64,000 nucleotides of DNA from Escallonia rubra (GCA_033065855.1 JAVXUO010001080.1:124001-188000); one strand, 5' to 3'; positions 34,430-46,267 are shown, counted from the stretch's first letter. Numbers and translations: made by a program. Notes: generated by a model not told the origin, from the letters alone.

Positions 34430-34870
34430 CGAAGCTCGTCGTCCGTCGCCCGGGCACCATCTCCGAGACCCCCGTCGCCAGCGCCCAGGTGACGTTGTCC
34501 GTCGCCCGGGCACCGTCTCCATGACCCACGTCGCCAGCGCCTGTGCGCTGTCTCCGCAACGCTTGTTGCCCATCGCCCGGGTGACGTCTCTGTGACGTTT
34601 GTTGTCCTTTGCCCGTGCATCGCCTCCGCAACCCCCGTCGCCAGCGCCCATGCGCCGTCTCCGCAACCCCCGTCGCCAGCGCCCGTGCGCCGTCTCTTCG
34701 ACGCTTGTCGCCAATCGCCCTGGTGACGTCTCTGTGACGCTCGTTGTTTGTCACCCGGGCACCGTCTCTGCGACCCTCCATCGCCAGCGCCCGTACGCCA
34801 TCTCTCCGACGCTTGTGTCCCATCGCCCGGGTAACGTCTCCGCGACCGCGCCCCTACGCCCTATCACCGT
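34430..34870 (+). repeat. Tandem array in the interior, just before the 3' LTR
   Basis: About ten degenerate units built from GTCGCCCGGGCACCGTCTCC, GCGACCCCCGTCGCCAGCGC and CCCGTGCGCCGTCTC. They resemble the 36-bp units inside the LTRs (GACCCCCGTCGCC core), so a related satellite exists both inside and outside the LTRs. Confidence 0.85.
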
Positions 34871-35071
34871 GCCCTCGTCGTCATACCAAGCATTCCAAGG
34901 TTTCAATAGGTGGTGCACGAGGTGGCTTGAGCCACCTACTCTTCATCCTTATCATGCAGTGACAACGTCAACAACTCGTCGGCCAAACAACATCAAAATC
35001 TTGCCAAGTGTTTATGCGTGCGGTGCCCGCCCAGGTTTGCCCCTCCGTGCACACCACACGCAGGGGGCTTA

Positions 35072-37521
35072 TGTTCCCAACCTATTCTGGTCACACCCAA
35101 AGGCCCATTGGGATCCCATTTTGCATGACACATCCGCACAAGCAACAGTCGATATTCAACGCTCATGACCGGTCAGAGCATGCACGCTCAAGTCACGTGC
35201 AATTCTCATTTTTGTTACGTGACTTCGTCACTAAGAAACTCATCCTTGTGTGACGCCGCATCACGCTTCGACTGTCGCACTTCGCCTGTCGCCCGTCGGT
35301 GCGCCATGGCACTTGCCCAAGGAGGTTGGCCTTGGCCTCCCCCTTGGGGTCAGCCTCTGCCTTGGCCTTCCTCTTGGGGACGGCCTCGGTGTTGGCCTTC
35401 CCCTTAGGGTAGGCCTCGGCCTCCACTTGAGCTTGGCCTTGGCCTTCCCCCAAGGGTCGACCTTTGGCCTCTATCCTTAGCACCTTCACTACTATTCAAG
35501 GGACTATGCATCATCCGCGACCCTCATCGTATAGACGTCAACTCTGCGACCCCCGTCACCCGTCGACCGAACGTCATCTCCGCGACCCCCGTCGCCCGTC
35601 GTCTGAATGTCATCTCTGGGACCCCCGTCGCCCATCATCCAGACGTCATCTCTGTGACCCCCCATCGTCCTTCGTCCGGACTTCAACTCCATGACCCCCG
35701 TCACCCGTCATCCAGACGCCATCTACGCGACCCCCGTCGCCCATGGTCCGGACGTCATCTCCGCGACCCCCGGTCCCCCGTCGTCTGGATATCAACTCCG
35801 CGACCACGTTGCCCCGACATCACTCTGCGACCCTATCGCCCTGACGTCACTCCGCGACCCCGTCGCCCGTACATCCCTCCGCGACCGCGTCGCCAGTACT
35901 TCACTCCGTGACCCCGTCGCCCGGACATCACTCCGCGACCACGTCACCCAGACGTCACTCCATGACCCCGTCGTCCCGACGTCATCTCCGTGACCCCCGG
36001 TCGCCCGTCGTCCGGCCGTCAACTCCACGACCACGTCTCCCCGACATCACTCAGTGACCCCGTCGCCTGGACGTCACTACATGACCCCGTCACCCGTACA
36101 TCACTCCGTGACCACGTCGCCCGGACTTCACTCTGTGACCCCGTCGCCAGGACGTCACTCCGTGACCTCGTCGCCTATCACCTGGACGTCGTCTCCGCGA
36201 CCCCCGTCGCTGGCGTCTGTGCGCCGTACTCCAAAACTCCGTCACGCCCGTGCACCGCGCCGGTGATACAGTCGTGCCCTAGGCTCTCTGTCACACTACC
36301 GTGCCCACGGCACCATACGCACTCCGTCGCGCCCATGTGCTGCACCACTAACACAGACGTGCCCCCCGACACATTACTCACTTCATCACGCCCATGCGCC
36401 ACAATCATGTTACATGCCCTCCGGGAACCACACTCATTCACCACACCATGCGCACCTTGCCTTGGTCGTGGAACATGCTTCGACCCACTCCATGAAGTGC
36501 GTAGCACCTGCAGGGATATGCTACTCCTCCGGGACACTATCTCCGCCAGGGAGCTTTTCAACTCCCCTTCCGCCAGGTAGACGACTCCTTCGGGATGCTA
36601 CCTTGACGCGCTCCGAGTGCTCCGGCACAAGGACTCACCCGCGGGGATAGGCGACTCCTCCAGGACACTATCTCTGCCAGGGAGCTGCAGGTGCTCCGGC
36701 ACGAAGACTCCCCTTCTGCCAGGTAGACGGCTCCTCTGGGATGCTAACTCAGCCCGCGTAATAGGCGACTCCTCCGGGACACTATCTCCACCAGGGTGCC
36801 TGCGTGACTGGCCTATGTGCTCCGGCACTGGGGGCTTACGTCGGCACCCCTAGGGACTATGACCCCTGGGTCACACTGAGACGGGAGCAGGTCTTCGGAG
36901 GGCATCGCACCTAGTTCACTTGGCGGTTGGGCGTCGGGTCTTCCCCACCGCTGCCAGGCCTGTGGGACTTTGCAAGGGCATGGATTAGAGGGTAGATCAA
37001 GGGGTTCTCTGGCCACACCGACGCTATGGGAGCCAGTCTTTCCAGACAGACAGAGCGACACTGTGCAGGGCAGGCCGAGTGAATATGCGAGCTGATAGCT
37101 CGTGGAGCACCGGCACCCGTGGACCCCTCGGTGACGTGTCACTCCTGGGGAACGCCACGTGACGGTTGATGACATCATCATCTCAACTCTATAAATAGGG
37201 GTCTTGAGAATTCATTCGGGACGAAACATTGACGGTTGGACATTTTTAGAACATTTTCTATCTCACTCTAGAATCCTAGAGAGAGAAACATACAGGACCT
37301 TGACTCTGGACCTATGCATCAGATTGTGACTGTCGTCGTATATTCATCCTGCGCCATCGCCCTCGCAGCACTGCTACCCTCAGGCGCTGTCTGGGAAGCC
37401 CTTGGTCTCTGCCCTTGTTCAACCCTTGTTGTATCTTACATCAACACACTTGGCATCTGACTCGGACTGCATTCTTTGTGGCACCTCCACGTTGACTGCA
37501 AACCCACTTTCCTTGGCATCA
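35072..37521 (+). repeat. 3' LTR of the gag-only retrotransposon, 2450 bp
   Basis: It is colinear with the 5' LTR. The 36/27-bp array is longer here (about 35520-36210 against 28500-28950), while the 170-200-bp array is shorter (about 36505-36840 against 29240-30115), which explains the length difference. The TATA box is at 37190-37197. A GCAGGGGGCTTA purine-rich stretch directly precedes it (35060-35071) and may serve as the polypurine tract. Confidence 0.9.
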
Positions 37522-38160
37522 CATGCACACGCACACAAACTGAAAATAGACACATACACTAGCACACTAACTGAAAATAGACACATACACTAGCACACTA
37601 ACAAAACAGACACTCATACGCACTAAAAAACAACACACTAACGCACACCAAAAACATATACACACACTAACACAAACACATAGTGAAAATACTCACACTA
37701 CACGCACTCACAAACTAAAAACATCCACACTACACACTCACGGACACAGACCAATACACATACACACACCCACTAAGTGGGTGTGTGTGTGCACACGCAC
37801 GCGTTTATGGGTGTGTGCAGAGTTTGTGTGTGTGTGTGGCGCGCGCGCAATGAGGTGATGGGTGACCATGATGGTGTATGTGGAGTGGTGGGTGGTAAGG
37901 GGTGGGGGCGGCAGTTGAAAGTGGGGCGGGGGCACGAGGTTTGACAGGGGGAATGAAGACAGAGGAAGTGGTGAAGGGGCAAAGTTGTCATTGTTTAAAA
38001 AATTGCTAGTCAATGCGTGTGGTAACCACGCGTTATCAAAATTGTCGGTGCCCGATTTTCTTAACTATAAAGGGTTTAGTGCTTAAATTTGAAGTTAAGG
38101 GGAAAGGGACATGTATATAGTACAAGGGCTCATTAGCTACTTTTCCTGATATTTGGAAAA
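37522..38160. repeat. (CA)n-rich block right of the retrotransposon
   Basis: A continuation of the block at 27500-28104: units such as ACTGAAAATAGACACATACA are repeated at 37540-37600, then CA repeats pass into a GT-rich half (37780-37840), forming a loose inverted arrangement. The last part (38000-38160) is unique AT-rich sequence. Confidence 0.8.
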
Positions 38161-38170
38161 CGAAGTTGCA

Positions 38171-38292
38171 ATGAACTATGTTCAAGCAGCACCGTGTGTG
38201 GCTGGCTTACCAGCTTGTTCATCAAGCGGAAAACATTCTGCGGGTTACGTCTCCAAACTGGGGTCTTCTCATCTGCTACAAAACTTAAAGAG
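38171..38292 (+). pseudogene. Possible orphan first exon with transit-peptide-like N-terminus
   Basis: The ATG at 38171 opens a 40-codon frame ending in AAG AG before GTAAAG, a good donor. The product (MNYVQAAPCVAGLPACSSSG, then KHSAGYVSKLG) has Ser, Ala and basic residues but no Asp or Glu, like a chloroplast transit peptide. I do not recognise the gene. The next acceptor (TTGTTCAG, 38327) would leave a 35-nt intron, too short for plants, and no further exon was found before the MULE at 38819. It may be a gene fragment captured or left by transposons, or chance. Confidence 0.35.
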
Positions 38293-38809
38293 GTAAAGTT
38301 GATAAGGGTTTTCCTTTCATTGTTCAGGTTTTCATTTCAAGCCAAAAGTAAGACACATGAGCTTCTTTGAAGTGGGAGATCAAACTTCAAAGATTCCTTG
38401 AGTACTAAATTTTTTTGTTACATTTGTGCTAGAAAATGCATGGTATGACTATTTTTGGTGTCACAAGATGGTACTTTAAAGTGTAAGAGCCAAATTGGGC
38501 TTTCCAAAAGTGTCGTCTTTCTAGCTATAAGCTGCTCTCTTGTAAGTGTGGAAGAAGTGAATGCTTGCGACATTGTAAGTGTGGACAGCATGGACATTGC
38601 GGAGGTGCAATTCAGGGTTGCTTGAATTAAGACACAATTGCTTACTCTTAGCTAACTTTTTACTGGATTTTTCTATGGTTGATATATTCTTTTGCATATA
38701 TTTTACTATAATTTTCCTTTTTACGGTTCAAGTCTCAAAAACTGTTGACGTAGTTAGTCCACCTTTTGCAAGATCGCTATCATCACTAAAGTGGTTACGC
38801 TTATATCAA
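38293..38809. other. Non-coding stretch left of the MULE-like element
   Basis: No gene is recognised. The right part (38640-38760) is T-rich. If the exon-like stretch before it is real, this would be intron or degraded gene body. Confidence 0.4.
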
Positions 38810-39025
38810 TAAAATGTAGGGTTAATTATACACATGTCTCTAAGGTTAGGCTAAAAACACAATAAGGCACTAAGTTTCAAAAGGTAACAGACAGAGACTA
38901 CAAACGTTGAAAATGTAATAGTCGTGTCAAGCCGTCATTAATTCATTAAAATAATTTTATTTTTTTTGGCTGATGTCACTAATATGTATTTTTAAAATTC
39001 TAATACTACCCTTGTACGTGTGTGT

Positions 39026-39041
39026 GTATATATATAGTATA

Positions 39042-39082
<41 letters not shown>
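39026..39082. repeat. (TA)n microsatellite
   Basis: A TA run lies immediately left of the nested element; a shorter TA run follows its right end (40557-40567). The nested element therefore landed in a TA repeat, which hides its target duplication. Confidence 0.95.
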
Positions 39083-39085
<3 letters not shown>

Positions 39086-40556
39086 GAAAGCGAATACGTT
39101 GCTAGCCTTAGGCAAGTTACCTAAGGCTAGACGATAAAACTACGTAGTTTTGACATTGTATTTCTCTTTCTGTTTGTTATCTCTTCCCGTCAATCTCTCA
39201 TCAGAGAACACAGCAACCCAAAACCTGTCGTCAACCTCTCTCCCCGGCCGTCTACAATTGCCCACCTCGCCCATCGCCGGCGACCTTCCATACCAGGGAA
39301 ACCACCATTTTCATCCCTCTCTCCTCCCAACGCAACAGTGAGTCAGCCATTACGCCGCCCAATTTCCCAGCTCTCCACACCGTTGCTCATCCACACAGCC
39401 GCTCGCCGAACAGAATCTCCATCACCGACCCTTTTTCCTCCCACCGCAATACTGAGCAGCCCCTACCATCACAAATCACCGCTGGCCGTCACTCATCGCC
39501 CAATCGTCGGTGACCTTCCTTACCAGCGAACCACCATTGCCGCCCATCTCTCCTCCTACATGATCGGCGAAATCACCGTTGCCACCCCTCTCTCCTTCCA
39601 CCACAACAGTGAATCATCACTGCGGCAGACCATTCACCACCCGCAACATCGCCGAACCACCATTGCCGCAAGAATCACAAACCAACCGCCATTACATCAC
39701 ACAAACCCATGACTGCCCCCCTAAATTCCAAATTTTTAGAGATGAATACATTAATTTTGACTTAAATTTCTTGAATTAGAATATTTAGATTCTAATCGTA
39801 TATGAATTTCTCAAATTGGCTAATCTGCGGCAACAGTGGGTGGTGTGTCACCGGCGATGGAGGCTGGCTGCTACGGAGGCTGAAGATTGGTTGAGGTTGT
39901 AGTGCCCACTTCTGTGATGTAGCGGGAGGAGAAAGAGTTGGCAGTAATGAATTCCTGTATTGTGGCTGTTGTTTGTGATTTTAGCGTTGTGGGTCACCGG
40001 CGATGGAGGCGACTTTCCACGCCAGCGACCCACCATTGTCGTCCCTCTCTCTTTCCACGCGACAGTGAAACAGATATTCCCATCGCCGCACAATTTCCCA
40101 TCTCGATAGATGGTGACTTTGCGGTAGACGGCGGCAGATGGTAATTTTTACGGTGGGTGATTGTGTGGAGGCTAACGGCCGGCGATGGGTTACGCGCTAT
40201 GTGCTTCGATGAGAGATAGAGGCTGACGGCTGGCTGTGAGATGCTGTGTGCGACGGCCGCGAAATGCGATTGGTTGGTTTGATGTGAGAGAGAGCGATTG
40301 AGCAGAATATTGGCTGCTCAATGTTGCGGTGGGAGGAAAATCGCTGGGGATTGGGCTTCGGCCGGCATGTTGGCGGCTGTGTTCACTGATGAGAGAGAGA
40401 ATTGACGGGAAGAGAGTGTGTGACGGCCGGAGCTGTGACGAGAGAGAAATTTACGAGAGACGTAGCAACAGATATTGAGAGACAGATAAAACTACGTAGT
40501 TTTATCCCATAGCCTTAGGCAAGTTGCCTAAGGCTAGCACTATATTCGTTATTCCC
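39083..40556. mobile_element. Nested TIR element with palindromic ends, 1.47 kb
   Basis: The ends are inverted copies over about 73 bp: GGGGAAAGCGAATACGTTGC on the left and the complement GGGAATAACGAATATAGTGC on the right. Both then read CTAGCCTTAGGCAA, CCTAAGGCTA and the perfect palindrome AAAACTACGTAGTTTT. The interior carries diverged repeats of a block CGGCGACCTTCC...ACCACCATT...CCTCTCTCC...CAACAGTGA (near 39275, 39505 and 40000). No transposase is seen; the moderate-length open frame at 39338-39712 is low complexity and matches no family I know. Confidence 0.85.
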
Positions 40557-41420
40557 TATATATATAGTGTATAATCTACACCTCTAATCCCCAAATTAGG
40601 GTTCGAAATCCTACTTCCAAAATAATGGTTTGAAACTCCAAATCTTTACTCTAACACCCGCCAACCCCCTCCCTCTCCAACCCTGATGCCGGCATCATCA
40701 CTAGCCCGACACCAACCCCCTCCCTTCTCTGACCCCGCCGCCGACGATATCATCACCGGCCCAACGCAACAGATGGTTCGGTTGTTGTTGCGGTGGGCTC
40801 ATTGGCAGTGACGGTAGTGGTGATGGCAGCGTCACTGGTTACGGCGATAACAGCGGCGACATTGAGAGGTGGTGGTAGCAAACTTGCAATTAGAATGGTT
40901 TGCTTTTATGGTCTGACCAGATCTAATGGTGGTTGAGAGAGACAACTGATGGTGGCGGAGGTGGATTATAAATGGTGAGAGGCGACGCCCTCTTCAAGAA
41001 GAAAATGGAGGAAAGTGTGTCATTGGACAATTGGTTGAAGATGTTGCTTTGATAGCCCAGTTGGTAGGGATACAATTCATGATCGCAGCTGTGTCTCTGA
41101 GTTATATATCATGTCATTAGGAATTCATCCTTCATCTCTCATCATCCCTGCTAGGGCTAGAGTTAGGCTTGATGATGGCAGCACTAGGCACGTTGGCGAT
41201 GGTGCCGTGGCAGAAAGTGAAGAGAAATGGGAGAGAAAAAGATGGCATTTTAAGAGTTTATCTTTGAAGTCGCAGGCAATACTCTAAATTTGTTAAAAGC
41301 GTAAGGTATTTTAGTATTCCGTTTGGTCAACAGACATAAGTGTTAATTTTTCAAATTAATGGACATGCATCTTATTTATTCTAACCTCAGGGACATGAGT
41401 ATTATTAATCCTAAAATGTA

Positions 41421-44400
41421 ACATGGGCAACATATATATAGCAGTCCAGACCCATGTGACAGTATAGGACTGTCTTTAGAATCGAGCTTAAATTGAGCAT
41501 CAGACCGGACTTCCAAACTAGAAAACTTTACTCAAAACAAAATTATTGAGACTACTTTCAATCTTTTAATATGCTATTCTAGATGTCGTTTGTCGTTAAA
41601 GGACTAATACTTCTTACTAAAGTATTTTTTCAATAACAAAAAAGGAGCGAAAATCGTATGGGGGGTGGAAAATGATTTTTTTTTTGTTTTTTCAACTTTC
41701 ATAGAATTTGAACAGTTCAAAGCAGATTTTTTTTTTTCTCTTTATTGACATTCTCATTGATCTTTAGTATTTACATTTCTAGTAAGAAAAACTACGCCTC
41801 TGATTCTCTTAGAAAATAAAATCCAAATTCATCTTTTAGACAATACTACAGTACTTGGACATTCATCTATAGGCTTGAAGTACCCGTGTTTAAAGTTCAG
41901 CACTCAAGATTGTGCCATCTAAGCCATCTGAAAAGAATATATCCCTCCTCCACTTTGTTACTTTTTGGAAACCAGGAGAAAGTATTATTTATTCAACACT
42001 CGATTGAGTTAGACATAGCAGGGTGATCTCGCGCAAGTATCGAAGTATAAGAGCTTGGACAAAAGAAATCGGCTCATTATTCGAAAACTAGTATCATTGT
42101 CGCTGATTACTTATCTGTTTTGCCATAAAGTCATGACAAAATTTAATCTCTCGATATGCATGAGAACCTTTTACCGATGGCATGCTTCTATGTAGTTAAA
42201 AACTAATATCTTAATAATTGGGCGGCTAGTGTGATATTTGACAATCGACACTTAAATTTCTACTTCTTCAAGGAGCCCGGCAGCATGTACAGGTCTGAAC
42301 CAACCAAAAAACAGAAAGATGGTACAAGAAGGAACCACCATCAAAGTTATCTTGACACCTATGTATTATTCTTTTCATTCTTAGAAAAGAAAGAATGAAA
42401 GTAAACTGTAAAAGCATTGACCATTATTATCAAATCAAATACACACTACATTTGTTGTCCTTTGGGCTCAGAGTACGCATTGAAGGCAAAGAAAATGCCT
42501 ATCTTGGTGCTAAAAATGATTTGTTTTATGGGACCCAATTTTAATTGTGCTCATAAAAATTTACTCGATTTTATCACTACCCAATACTCATTTGACAATC
42601 GTAGTGTCAAAAGAAAAAAGAAAACATGCGTAAACATATCTTATTCAGAACTTTTGTTACTACTTATTTGTCTTAAAACTCGCCCCACCCTTCACAAAAA
42701 TATCACCACAAAAACAAGTACGAACTTTCCCATAATGTGGTCATAGCAAGCACATTGAAGACTTACCAGCATTTCATGTACCCATCCTATTAACTTTACA
42801 ACAATCAACATCTCCCATAGCCCATTTCAAGTTTTCTTGAAGCCCGCAGTGGACATGCTCCTCTTTTATCATCAATAACCAATGTAAAGATCAGAGGGGT
42901 GTCATCGTCGGTATGGACACATTTCTTAGGACCACCAGTTGGGAATGGCAGCTCGGATGCACATCTAATATGCGCAACACGTTACTGGTGATGTGTTGTT
43001 TCAATGGCAGGCCTCACGAAAGCAACCGTTAGAAGCTACACAAAGAACCCAGAGGGGACACACACTGCACATGCTACTGTTTGCAGTTATCAGTTTTGCA
43101 CAAATGTCCAAATTGTGACTCACCCTCACCTTCAACAACAGTTAGGTTCCAAAAGTCCTTTTGGGGTTGGGTCTACTTGTCTCCCCTCTCCCACTGTTCA
43201 TCCCACCACCACCTTCACCACCACCATATTTCTTATTTGTTGAAAGGATTGCAGATAAAGGAAAGTTAGGCAATCACTTTTGACCAGAGGCTACTACTTG
43301 ATTATATTCCGATTCCACTTTGAAGTAAGCCATTCTAATTGTCACCAGAGGTTCATAAAGGGGTAACTAGGAGACATGTTCTAATGCTACTAAAGGCATT
43401 GGACTGAGCTAGAATAGAAGTGTAGCCTAAATTGGGCTGTCAATAGATTAAATTGGGTTTGATCTGATTTGGATCAAATTATTCCTCAATTCTAATTTAT
43501 CGATCCATATCTGGATTTGCATACGGTTGGATTCACAAAAGATTAAGTCCGACCCTGTTATAGAGAAAAGGGCAATGCAAAATTTTCATTTCATTATACT
43601 TGAAGTCTCTGCAGCATTACATAATACACATTAGGAAGCGTATATTTCCACACTTGTCCATAACATTGTTTCTGACTAGAAAGTGCGTCAGAGACAACTT
43701 ACTATACGTTCCAGTAGCAAATAAAGTGTGGACAAGCATATTAGGGTATGAAAATAAATGTTCTCGAAAACTTATTAGTAGCTGAACTGCCTTCTAATAG
43801 ATTATCCAATGACGTAATGGGTACAATATCAGACCATATCTGGTAGTCGAGACCAATGGTTTCGATCGTTTAAGACCATTGGTCTCGACCATTTAAGACC
43901 ATTTGACATATTATAAAATTACCCCTTATCTCAATCACCTTAGCCGGGCTCTTCACCGTATAACTTTTTGTTGGCCTGTCCTCCTATCTTATTAACCCTA
44001 CTTATTCAGTGGTCTCGAATGGTCGGGACAAATAATACAGAACTATACAATAATTATTCACACAATACGTGCACAATGCAATCCAATTTTCAAGTGATCG
44101 GCTACTTTGAATTTTACACAAGAAACAAGAAATGGTGATCTAGAAAAGATCGGGTTTGTAAGCAGACAATAACCCGATTGACACACATGCCTAAGCGGAT
44201 CCGCTTAACTATCATCAATATAGTTGTGGTTTGAAATAGCAGACCGTATGGATTTTAATTATGGAGTCTACTAGAGTGCAACATGTACTGCTGGAGTTGC
44301 TGCACAGTTTCATTTTCTACTTGAAACACTGTTGGATTGTCCTTTCCACAGCAAAGTTACTACACGATCAATTAATCAGAGTTGGTCTGGAAGAATAATA

Positions 44401-46267
44401 CCGTCAAACCCATACTCATAAAGTGGGAGACTGATGCATCTTTGCAAGTCTTCCACAGATGAACAAATTAATCAACACCCCAATTGAAATCAATGAACCC
44501 TCAATGTTAAAAGTTTGCATATCTGTAAATGGTCACCTAAAGATTCCTCGGTTTCATCCAATACGATGACTACAACATTTGACTACCACCAATTTCTATC
44601 TTACCACTACAACCACCGCCCATTTCCAGTCATAACCCAATCTTAATGTCTGATAATGTTGTTCCCTGGATTCACATTAGGACTTTCGTCATTTAACCTA
44701 ACTTAACATGATGGAAATGAGAATATTTACTTGCTTTAGTTGTTGGCACTGAATATTTTGAAGAGGATTTCATGGACCAAAATGTAAAAAGGAAAATGTA
44801 CTTCCACCTCTTTTATGTTTCTCATTCTGTTTTTTTCCCCCTAGAAATGGACTTTAGTGACAACTGTTAAATTTTTGGCAACGAATAAGGGGTGAATTAG
44901 CATATAGTGAGTGTAAGTCTTTCCCGAAGCCAAATTTGGCATCAACTAATAGTTATCTTGGGATGCCTGCCCACAAGCCGAATGCCCTTTCCATTGCTGT
45001 AAATCAATTCCCTTTTCTCTAAGGTCAGCAAGGCTACAAATTCGCCGAGCTAGAGTCAGGATTTCCGAGGCACATCCCTTGGACGAGGTTCATCTTAACT
45101 CTGAGTCACAAAAGAGCCAAGCTAAGCTTGCCGAGCAGAGTAGCACGTAAGAGCCGAGGCAACGCAAGCCAGTTCCACATGTTTGAAAAACAACCTTGAC
45201 ACACCTACGTGACCAAAGGAATCGAGGTTTTAACGGGTATAATTATCCTTATCTTCGTTTATGTAAATTATGTCTCACCCGAAAGTCGGTTGGCTAGAAA
45301 TTTGGTCTACGATTCTTTCTCTTCGTAGGTCACTTGTGGCATGTATGAATGGCTGGTGCAGCTGCGGCAGTGTTCAAAAAAGGAATCGCCCGTGATCTTA
45401 AAACTGTTCTTTTTCTTAATTGAGACAGGGGACCAAGCTCGAAAAGGGTTAATTATCTCCCAAATCTTGATTTTCTTTACCTTTTCTATCATTTTCGATC
45501 TGAACAAAATTGGTTCTCAAACAAATGTAAGTTGCAGAATATATAAAGTACAAACTTGGACATAATAATAGAGGAGGAAAGATTCTCCGAATAAACTTCC
45601 ACCAACAAAGAAACCCCACCACTACCACCAGCAGTGACATCACCAGCCATTCACAAGCGGCTAAACAACACTGGTAGGTCAAAATTTATCAAATGGTGGC
45701 CTCACACCACAGCCAAGGGACAGCAGCATCTGAACTTTGATAAAAGGTGCTGTATCTCTTTTACATGAACATGAACAAGCCAAAACTTAACCATGCCTGA
45801 TGCAGAGGCTAATACATAAAAAGACAAAGAAACATGAATGAAGGGGCAACTGGTTCATGTTTATTCATAAGTTCCATCAGTACAAGTATAGACAACAGAG
45901 GTGGGGGAAATTACAGGAGGGTGAAGAAGAAGATCTAGTGAAATCTGTACCACTAGGACTGAAACCTAAAGTCATTGAACCCAATCCTCCCTTCCTTCCT
46001 TCCCCTCTCAGATGATCTGTTAGACAAAGGACCTTGTATTTGTTATGTAACTCACAAGCTCTGTTATGTTACAGACCATTAGTCTAGACAGTCTACACTT
46101 AGTTCATGAGATCCTACTTCTTTCTTTACAAGTAAAGAAGGGTGACGGAAAGCGTAAAATGCCACCGTCACCAATTACGCTAATACGACTCCTACATCAA
46201 CTACCCTAAGCTTCACATCAAACGATGATTTGAGGGAGAGAAACCTCCAAAGGGGATCCTAGAACTT
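41421..46267. other. Intergenic region, no gene recognised
   Basis: 4.8 kb of AT-rich DNA. Short open frames (42417-42746, 43004-43243, 43600-43785, 45341-45565) show no family signature. A CGAG/GCCGAGG-rich stretch at 45030-45180 looks like decayed LTR sequence. The last few hundred bases (about 45800-46267) are probably the KRP 3' untranslated region and downstream flank. Confidence 0.5.
43846..43889. repeat. Perfect 15-bp inverted repeat (hairpin)
   Basis: GTCGAGACCAATGGT (43846-43860) and its exact complement ACCATTGGTCTCGAC (43875-43889) are separated by 14 nt. A related pair (CGACCATTTAAGACCATTTG at about 43886 and CAGTGGTCTCGAATGGTCGG at about 44009) forms a second, wider inverted repeat, suggesting a small MITE remnant. 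Confidence 0.8.

Larger units (their letters stand above)
28105..37521 (+). mobile_element. Gag-only (TR-GAG/LARD-like) LTR retrotransposon, 9.4 kb
   Basis: Two long direct repeats bound the element: 5' LTR 28105-30802 and 3' LTR 35072-37521, both starting TGTTCCCAACCTATTC and ending CTTTCCTTGGCATCA. Flanks are CATGT (28100-28104) and CATGC (37522-37526), a 5-bp target duplication with one mismatch. A primer-binding-like site follows the 5' LTR and a short purine tract precedes the 3' LTR. The 4.3-kb interior encodes only a gag-type protein (30874-32617, broken); the remaining about 2.4 kb has no protease, RT, RNase H or integrase signature in any frame. It is therefore non-autonomous and would need enzymes in trans from a Tat/Ogre-like partner. 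The LTRs have many substitutions and different repeat counts, so the copy is not very recent. Confidence 0.9.
38819..41411. mobile_element. Non-autonomous MULE-like element with exact 9-bp TSD
   Basis: Flanks carry an identical 9-bp duplication TAAAATGTA (38810-38818; 41412-41420), the Mutator hallmark. The left end GGGTTAATTATACACATGTC and the complement of the right end GGATTAATAATACTCATGTC form a terminal inverted repeat that goes on through CTAAGGTTAG/CTGAGGTTAG and ends with a GTTGACCAAAC-type segment on the right. It shares these ends with 58746-59967 and 60385-61239. A second element (39083-40556) is nested inside. No transposase is present; the remaining core (40600-41250) is GC-rich without a recognised domain. 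Confidence 0.85.

Noticed and set aside
33694-34524. 276-residue Pro/Ser-rich open frame
   Set aside because: It lies in a pyrimidine-only tract and a GC-rich satellite; no domain, and antisense frames are equally open.
38293-38347. A 20-nt second exon (38328-38347) for the orphan exon
   Set aside because: The phase fits and the donor is good, but the intron would be only 35 nt, below what plants normally splice.
39338-39712. 124-residue open frame inside the nested TIR element
   Set aside because: Low-complexity Pro/Thr/His-rich reading over internal repeats; no transposase motif (no DDE-type signature or zinc finger).
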